This document shows, piece by piece, positions 53,301-62,300 of a stretch of 64,000 nucleotides of DNA. How positions within the stretch are numbered: the stretch's first letter is position 1; each line of letters opens with the position of its first letter. The DNA comes from Lycocorax pyrrhopterus obiensis (taxonomy: Eukaryota > Chordata > Aves > Passeriformes > Paradisaeidae): contig JACSVZ010000022.1 of assembly GCA_014706295.1 (NCBI GenBank), positions 11,674,830 through 11,738,829 on the forward strand, in the 5' to 3' direction. A model generated the notes under the pieces. The model did not search any database and had not been told where the DNA came from. It saw only the letters and a list, made by a program, of their open reading frames with translations. Position numbers and translations under genes: made by a program.

Positions 53301-56300
53301 CTTTGATTTCTTCGTGCAGAAGGCAAAGCCTGACAATTCCCAGGGCTCCTGCACAAGGACAGCAGCTGACAAGGAGAAATCAAATTGCTTTCCCGGTCCC
53401 ACTGGGGTGCCAACAGCAGCAAGGACTGGCTTGTGCAAATGTGCCTAGGAGGGCACTGTCACGTGTCCTTTTGTTGGACTGAGAGAGCTCCTCTGACATT
53501 TCATAATTCATAGCTTAAAACACAGTAATTAATTTTCCTACACCCTCCAAACAGCTCTAATTGTCCTCTTGTCATCATATGTCAATAAGATGCTTGCTTT
53601 TTTTTTTCTTTTATCAGTATGCAGCTCCAAGGTACTTGTCTGAGGTAGCTGCCTATAAAAATGTTATTATTATTTATTATTAATAAAACCTGAGCTTCTT
53701 ATTCCAAGATTACCATTTACTTCAGGTTTCATCAGCTCAACATCAGCCTAAATGAGTTTATTCTGCAGAGGAGGATGAGATCTGAGAGGGGAGGGAGGAC
53801 TGCTGGTGTTGAATGGATTGTGTTCCATTCACTTCCAACAAAGCCATTTTACAGGCAATATTAATTACCATGACCTCTGGGAGTGTCACTTTTTAATCTC
53901 GTATCCTGCCTGTACAAAGCCAGATTTAGATAATGCTTCCAAGGCAGAGTGTGCCTGCAGGATTCCCTCCCACATTTGTAAATGCCCCCAGTGAGGCACA
54001 GCCCAGCAATGACAGAGCTCAGGAAATCCTCACCCTCCTTACAGGCAATATTTATCAACAGGAACCGCTCCTTAGGCAGCACAGTGACACGTTCAGCTGG
54101 ACACCCTCAGAATTCATTTCCATCCATGCACTGCACAGAAGCACAGGAGGGATGAAATGTATCCCACATGGAACATGTGCAAGGATTATCAGTTGCCTCT
54201 AAAATGCACCAGCCTGATGGGATTGTCCAGCCTCTTGTTCTCAGGACAGACTGAGAACATTTTAAGACAACCTAAATATCTCTAGACTTTTTCAGACCTT
54301 CAGGTTCGGGTTTTCAGAGCTGGAGGTGACCAGTCTGAGCTGCTGGTGTGTGCTGAGTTGTGAGGCATCCCATGCCCTGTTTGTCATCCCTGGGCTGTGG
54401 ATCCCAGCACTGGTCACTTACTGGTCCTGTGGTGAACAGAAACGGTGTCGCTTCGAGCACCATCTTTGTAGTAGGCCCAGATGGATATTTTGTAGTCAGT
54501 GTTCTTCTGCAGGCCTGGCAGGACGGCCGTCGCCACGTTTCCAGCGAGGGAGAGCTGCAGCAGGGGAGGAAATGAGTCAGTCCCATCCCCAGGCAGCTCC
54601 AGGCTGGTTCAAGCCACCCAAGTGCCTGCCTCACAGATTGTCCGTGGGCACAAATGAGTTAGCACCGGGCTTTGGGGCCAAAGTTTACTGTTTGGGGGTG
54701 CACACATGTAAGCAAAGGCAAAATTCCAGCCCTGAATAATGCAGAGCAGATGCTTGTGCATTGCAGCCCAGTTACAATCAGCAGCTCCTTCAGCACCACA
54801 ACGCAGAGCTCTGACACAAGGCAGTGCCTGCCTGGAGCACTGAATCCCTTTGCTGAGTTTCCAGCTTTTAGGAGACCTAGGGACAGAAGCCCCAGTACCC
54901 CTCTGTTCCAGCCCAAATTGAATGTGTTTGGTCCCTCTCACGGCAGGAGAGACTCAGGTATTAAGCCTCCATTTAAACTGCTGTTTGACCTCATACTGAA
55001 AATAGGGGCTTCACATGGAAGAGGTCACCTGGTCCATCCCTGCCACACCTGCACCAGCTCTGTCTGTGGTCATCTCCTCTGTGTGCTCCTCACTTGGACC
55101 TCATGCTTCCCGAAGAGCAGTATCCCAAAAGTATCAGTGCTTCCTAGCACTGAGGAGAAGAGAAAATGCTTCGCCTTCTTAGAACCAGTATCTCCAGCTA
55201 TAAATACTTGAGTATTGTCTTTTTCTTATCCACAGCATCTTGACATTGGGGGCTGGTGATCCTCTGCAACATCAGATCTTTTTCTACTGAATTGCTTCTT
55301 AGCTATTTGTTCTACATCCTGCATACCTGTGGTTAATTATTCCTGCCTAAGCTTAATACTTTCTGCTTGTCCCTATTAAATTTCATCCTTGAGGTTTTCC
55401 AGAACACTTCTGCAATCTCCCCAGAGCCTGTAGGACTCTGCCCTGCTGTCCCTCCTGCTTCCAGCACTCAAGGTGACTGCTCCACTGACAGCCAGATCCA
55501 GGAGGGATCCTGCTGAACTGTTCAATTGCTGGAGTGCATTTGCCTGAGTAGTTTTACACAGCTCTCTGCCACTCCTGCAGGTGAGTTCAGAGCCAGCCCA
55601 GCCTCCCCAGAGCTCTGTGTGGGCTCGTACCTCCTGAGGCTTCTCTCCACTGGCTGTGCTCCACTTGATCTGATAGACAACCACATCCGAGGCAGCGACA
55701 GCTTCCCACTGCAGGCGGAGGCTGCTCCCGGAGAGCTCGGTGACCTTCAGAGCGCGCGGAGCAGGGACCTTCACTGAGGGATGCACAAGGAAAGGAGCTG
55801 AAGTGCAGGCACTGACAGCACCTTTTCAGAGCCAAGGTGGGGAGCAGATGGCTGGGGAGCACAACATCGACCAAGCAGATGTCTGAGACCAGCCTGTCTG
55901 TCGCTTCCTCAGACCCGTATGACAACAGTCATCAGGACAGACAGGGGTAAATTATTTTTAAAGCTGTAATTAAGAAAGATTATCTCATTTACAGAGAGGA
56001 CACATATCACACCGGTTTTGTAAAGGGAAGAAGGCTAGGAGGGCTCCCAAGGATGCAGGTGTTAGGGATACGTCATGCTTTTCTTCATTTGCTTCTTTTC
56101 TTTATCCCTTCCACCTCATTTTGAGCATAACACAGTTGGACATATTCCACACACAAAGAACAGCAGCCATCTGTGCTCTGTGCAAGGGTTTTGGCCACGA
56201 GCTGCTGGGGCCAGACTTTGGATACCCACAAAGCAACTTTGTCACCTCTTACTGAGGCCAGAAGTATTTCTGTTCCCTACTTACAGGTGGTGACATTGCC

Positions 56301-59300
56301 AGTAATTGGAAAGGAGTCCCCTTCATCGTATGTAGATCTGACACTGATGAAGTATTGGGTGAGGGAGGACAGAGGTCTCAGGACAGTGGATGTTGCAGTG
56401 CCAGGGACTTCCACCTGCAGTGGGGGAGTTGTGTGAGTATTGTATGAGGTAGGCTGAGGCACTTGGGCTTGCTCAGCCTGAAGAAAAAGAGACATCTTAT
56501 TGCAGCCTTTCCACATTTAAAGGGAGCTTATAAGAAAGATGGGAACAGACTTTTTTAGCAAGGCCTGTTGCTATAGGACAAGGGGTCCAGGCTTTAAACT
56601 AAAAGAGGTAGATTCAGATGAGAGATAAGGAAGACTTTTTGACAACAAAGGTGGTAAAACACTAGCACAGGTTACCCAGAGAGGTGGTGGATGCCCCATC
56701 CCCGGAAACATTCAAGGCCAGATTGGATGGGGATCTGAGCAACCTGATCTAGTTGAGGATGTCCCTGCTCACTGCAGGGGAGTTGGACTAGATGGTTATG
56801 GATGTCCCTTCCAACCCAAACCATCCTATGACTCTAGAGGGCACAGCTGCAGAGAGGTCAGCATTTGGTGACAACTGCAGCAAAAGTGCCCATTTCAGAG
56901 TTAACACACTGCCAGCACACAAGCTCTCCCTGAACCATGCAGCTGAAGGACACCAGGGCATTATCCAACTTCCCAAGTTCCTTTTCCTTCCCCCAGCCCC
57001 TGAGGACTCACCTCTCCAGCATTGCCCCCTCTGCTAGAGACATAGGTGACGTGGTGAGCCCGCACGGCCGGGGCCGCGGCCTCCCAGCTGACCCGCACGG
57101 ACGCGTGGCTGAGCTCGGAGAAGCTCAGGAACCTGGGAGGACTCAAGGCCACTGCAACAACAGTTAGTGACAGCACTCTGAGCCTTCACAGGCGGCACAG
57201 TGGCAATGCCACCCGTCGCCTCCTCTGCTCTCAGATGATCCCACCTTGAACTAAGAGGCTCATGCAACTATGCAGGCAAATATTCTCTTTATTCACTACC
57301 ACACACACATCTGGGAGGTTATGAAGGGCTGCCGCAGATTTAGGTGAGGATGAATGAGATTATTGCCTTTTTCCACCCCAGACAACAAAGACTTCAAGGA
57401 ACACCTCTTTCAGGAGTCCTTTTTTACCAGGGGAGCATCACTCCTTTTTCACAGCTCACCATGCAATCAGACATCCCCTTGGGGACCAGTATTTGCTTCA
57501 GATCCAGCAGGAAAGAGGCAGCGTGTTTACAAGCCACATGCACCATACGGGAAGCACCTCACTTAACACGTCTCTCCTGCCTTAAGTGTTTAATAACAAC
57601 TGAGCAAGCAGCAGCAGCACTTACAGGTGGTTTCCTGGATGCTGGCTGGATCGCTGGCATCTTCCCCATACATGGCATACACTGCCACAGAGTACCCAGT
57701 GCTGGGGGACAGCCCCTCCAGCAGCACCTCGGGCTGGGTCACCTTCACCTGCCAACAGAGAGGGGGTTTAGGGTACCCTTCAGCTCTAGGGTACCTCCCA
57801 ATGCACTTAAGAGAGCAGGACCTTACAGAGGCGTGGGCTGAGGACCCTTTGGTTATGCTTAGGGGTCATCTCCAATCTAGAATGGTCTTAGAATCGTAGT
57901 AACACAGAATATCCCGAGCTGGAATGGACTCACAATGATCATCAGAATCCAAGTCCTGTTCCTGAACAGGAAAACCCTATGAATCCCACCGTGTGCCTGA
58001 GAGTGTTGTCCAAATTTTCTCTGAGTTCTGTCAGGCTGCTGCTGTGACCATTCACAGCCTGTTCCCGTGCCCAACCATCCTCTGGGTAAAGAACCTTTTC
58101 CTAATCTCCAACCTAAACCTGCCCTGAACAGCTCCAGCTGTTCCCTCGGGTCCTGTCACTGGTCACACAGAGGGGAGCTGCCCCTCATGAGGAAGCTGCA
58201 GACCCCGATGATGTCTCCCCTCATTCTCCTCTTCTCCAGTCCCTTCCCCACCTGGGCAGGTGCTCTGCAGTGATCTGTGCTCTGCCTCTCTTGCCCTGGG
58301 ACACCAAACCCCTTGCGGGTGCACAGCATCTCCTCCCACCCTGCTCTGCAGAGCCCGGCGTCTCTCACACCAAAATGCTGCTGCTCTGGGTTGGATCGGG
58401 GGGTATTCAAGAGCTGTGATCCTGCTTTTCTCAGACACACGGGAAGCTCTGGCAGGAGCGCTGCAAGCAGCCCCAGAGCAGCCGGGCTGCTGCCATCTGC
58501 TGCTAACACGGCTCGGGCACAGCTCTGGTCCGCAACCTGCTCGCTGCAGAAAGGCACCACGGGGACATTTGGGAGTCTGCACACACTGGAGCACAGCGTA
58601 TAAGCTGGGAACATTTTAATGCTGGTTTTGCAGACGTCCCATAGGCCTGGAGCATTGCACTCTTGCAGGGAGTAGGTCAGGTAACTGTGGAAATGTTTTA
58701 ATATTCTGAAATACAAATTTGAGTGTTGGTCTTGCTTCAAATGTTCTGAATCTTATAAAAACCCCATGATTATGCACTGAAAGCAGAGTATTAGTTGTTC
58801 TGTTTTGAAAACCATCCTGCAATTGCCTCTATTGCTGTGCATTCAGAGGGGCAATCTTAGTCAAAGAGGCAATAAATGTTCCTCCCCACTCACTTTGTTT
58901 TCTTAAAATTCATATCCTCAGCCTACAGGTACTCCAGATAATGCATTAAAATGCACAACAAAGGGTTCTTAGATGTTTTTAAGGATTTTCCATTCATCAA
59001 GCATTGTTTTTTTCATCTGTAGTGTCATAGGTCTGTTTTCAGATGTCAGCAAAATCTGCCCTAACACATTTTCAATTAACTTTTAAAGATACACACAGTC
59101 AAGATGTTTACAGCCTCAAGGATACAACAATCACACTTGGGGCTGCAAGGATGTGAGTTCAGTGCCTGGGTTTCCAGGGCCCCTGGCAGGCAGTCAGATC
59201 TCTCCCATGCCTTAATTTCCCACGTGAAACCCTCACAGTTATAAATCATTTTGAGACAAACCATAAAAAAGAATCTTTTATGGAAGCTGTTTCTGGCAAT

Positions 59301-62300
59301 AATTCTGATACATTTTTTTTCTTTGACCACATGATACCAACTGCCAAACCTTAGAGCTAGCACTAAACTCAGCCCAGAGAGAGAAAAAACAGTATTATCG
59401 TTATTGTCACAAACTCTACCTCTGTTGTATAGTCCTCTGCTCCATCAGGGGCTGCAGAGCAGAGCACCAGGTAGTGCGTGGCTCCCTGGGCTGCTTTCCA
59501 GCTCAGCCTCAGACTGTTGTGGCTCAGCTCAGAGACACGCAGGGAGCGAGGGGAAGACAACGGCACTAAAGAGAAAAATAAGGCACAAAGGTACCTTCAG
59601 TGTTTGAGGTCTGAAATGACTCAAAACCCAGGGGACACCTGGCTTTACAACAGCTACTGCAAGCTGGCGGGCACCCACCCCCCATCTAACACAGTCTCTA
59701 CTTTACAGAGAGTTTAATCCACTCGGAGCCCATGGGTAAAAAATCCAGCAGGGAGTTGCAATATATTTCTAGCAGGGTGTGCTACTGCCACGTTCTACTT
59801 TGTAGAATGACACAGGTGGAAAGGACCCCTGGAGGTCTCTGGCCCGACCTGCTGCTCAAAGAACAGGTTGCTCAGGGTCTTGTCTGGTTGAATTCTGAGC
59901 ATCTCCACAGAAAAAGAGATCTGTAGACAGCCTGGACTTGAGGAAGGAGGAAATGTACAATGGCAGGCTCCAGTCTGAGATGGTCAGAGAGTGATCTCTG
60001 CTCGCCTTTCCTCAGCAGCCCTCAGCACAATTCTCTCTACTCACGACCTACGTGTGGAGGTGACGCCTCTCAGCCCGTCCCCCACCGCGGTGTCGTACAC
60101 AGGGATCACCGACACCAGGTACTCCGTGTGCGAGGTCAGGTTGGACAGCTGCAGAGAGGACTCTGCTCCCTCTAAAACCACCTGCAAGCACAAGGGAGGG
60201 CTGTCAGGGCAGCGAGGTGCTACTGCTCTTCAGCAATGGAACAGCTGAACCGGCCACCCCTGGCCAGTGTGGCTTCTCCGTGGCAGATCTGTGCCCAGAA
60301 ACATGAAGCCCAGCTGCCCTCTGCACTTTGTGCTAGCTAACATCTCCCCAAAACAGAGTGGTGAGAGGCAAAAAGGTTCCTGTCCTCTAAACCTGGGATC
60401 TCTGCAAACAGCGAGCACAAGACTCTAGTCATGCTCTCACTGAAATAGATGGAAATTCATCCACAATCTGGATTTGCTTTTTTAAATCATACCCTGAGTA
60501 TCCTTGGACAGCTCTCCGTACCTGAGTGTCCTCTTTGAGTCAGAACACGATTTAGGGAGGGGATAACACTGGCTAAGAGAAAAATCAGCGTCTTCTATCT
60601 TATCACGCTATTACCTCATCACATCTACACTCATGGTGCATTTAATTTCATCCCTGGTTTAACTGATATCTCTCTACCATCCTCTTTTTGTGCACCCAAG
60701 CCTCCTTGAACTGCCAGCCACCATCTGGAAGCTGTGGCAGCCTCAGGTGTCCAGGGAAAGGTCTCTCACCTCTTTGGGAGTCCCACCCTTGGATGGATAA
60801 TACACAACCCGGTATTTCTTTGGTGGTCTCAGAGGAGGGCTCCAGGCCAAGTGCATGCTCTTGGAGGTCACAGCAGATATTTTCAGGTCAGTTGGGCTGA
60901 GCTGGGGACCCGTGTTCACAGAGGTATCTTTCACAGTGCTGCCTGGGAATTAAAACCACAGTTATTTTCTTATACTCACACTTCTCATGCCAAACCTACT
61001 TTCCAGCTCATAAACATGAGCGACATTTTTTAAATCAAGTTGCAGTCTCCTTCCCTATAGAGTATAGAAACTGTTCCAGACTGCTCTGAAATAAGTATTT
61101 TAAAACTGGGTGTACAGAGAACATAAATATTCCATAGAGAACAGGCTGTGTATTTGCTGGGTGCCGCAAATAATTCTTCAACACAAGTCTGCGTTCCTCA
61201 ATCACAAAAATTTGCCAAAATTAACAAGCAAAAATTACTTTGGTTTCTTTTTGGACAAGCCCATTTTTCTTCAGCCTAACTTTCACCTTTGTAAAATGTC
61301 TAATTATGCCAAATACAAATCAGTAAGAATAAATGAATTTATTAATATGACTCTCCAGAGCATTAAATGAAAGTATGCTTGAAATTTAGACTTTCCCATT
61401 CTGCTTAGGTCAATCTTAGAGCAGAAAGAGGTGGAAATATGTACATGATATTTCTCCTGAGGATCTATCTTAACATCTGGAGTGGTTCTTCATGCTCTTC
61501 ATCATGCAAGCTGTTCCCAGCAAAGGAAAGAAACGGCTGCTTGATTTTAACTTAATGGAGATCCAATATTTAAATTTTTGTGGAGAAAAAAACAATGTGT
61601 TTAGGTGTTTTATTATTTCCTCATCCTACCTCCACGTTTACTCCCTACACTTTCCCTAGTATATTTTCCTATTAGTTCTCCTGCTTCTTCTGCCTCTTTT
61701 TGGTTGGAAGAAACTCAGAGAAGAAGATGGTTACAACACATTTATCACACCATATGATAAAGGAAGAGGGAAAGGAAGCCCCTTTTCTGTAAAGTGGTTA
61801 TTATTGTCTTGAGGTGATTTTATCCACCAAGAGGAAGGGAGATGGCGAGCAGCAAGAAGCTCAGCCCTCACCGAGGAGGTCCCACATCACCTGCGGTTTC
61901 CTTGTGGCTCCTCTCCTTGATCCTGGTACACAGGACCCGTGTGAGTTTGCCGACCAGGGAGCTGAGCAGGGGGAAGTCCAGCACGTTGTACACGGTGAGC
62001 TCCAGCGGCTCCGAGGCCACTTGCCTCAGCTCCGCCTCGTCCGCATTCTTCACCCCTGCGACCAGAGAACGAGGCTGAGAAACTCCCCAGACAGGAGCAG
62101 AGGGACTCCCCAGAGGCGGGTTTACCATCACCCTGCTCTCCAAGAACAGCCTCCCAGTCGTCCCAGTGACAGAGTGGTGTCTTAGTGGCCCTGGGCTTTC
62201 CTGCAGCAACCACCTCAGCCCAGCCTGGGAAGAGCTTTCAGCTCAGAAGGCCTTTAGCGGCCTGAAGACATTCTGGTGAATCCTCCTTCTGTTCTCCTGC

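Noticed and set aside
54672..55211. A 179-codon plus-strand open frame
   Set aside because: Lies in a COL20A1 intron, low-complexity composition, no domain and no start or splice context.
58156..58740. A 194-codon minus-strand open frame, partly in GC-rich sequence
   Set aside because: It overlaps the end of a CR1 element and otherwise encodes Ser/Ala/Pro-rich sequence with no domain and no phase-compatible splice sites for COL20A1.
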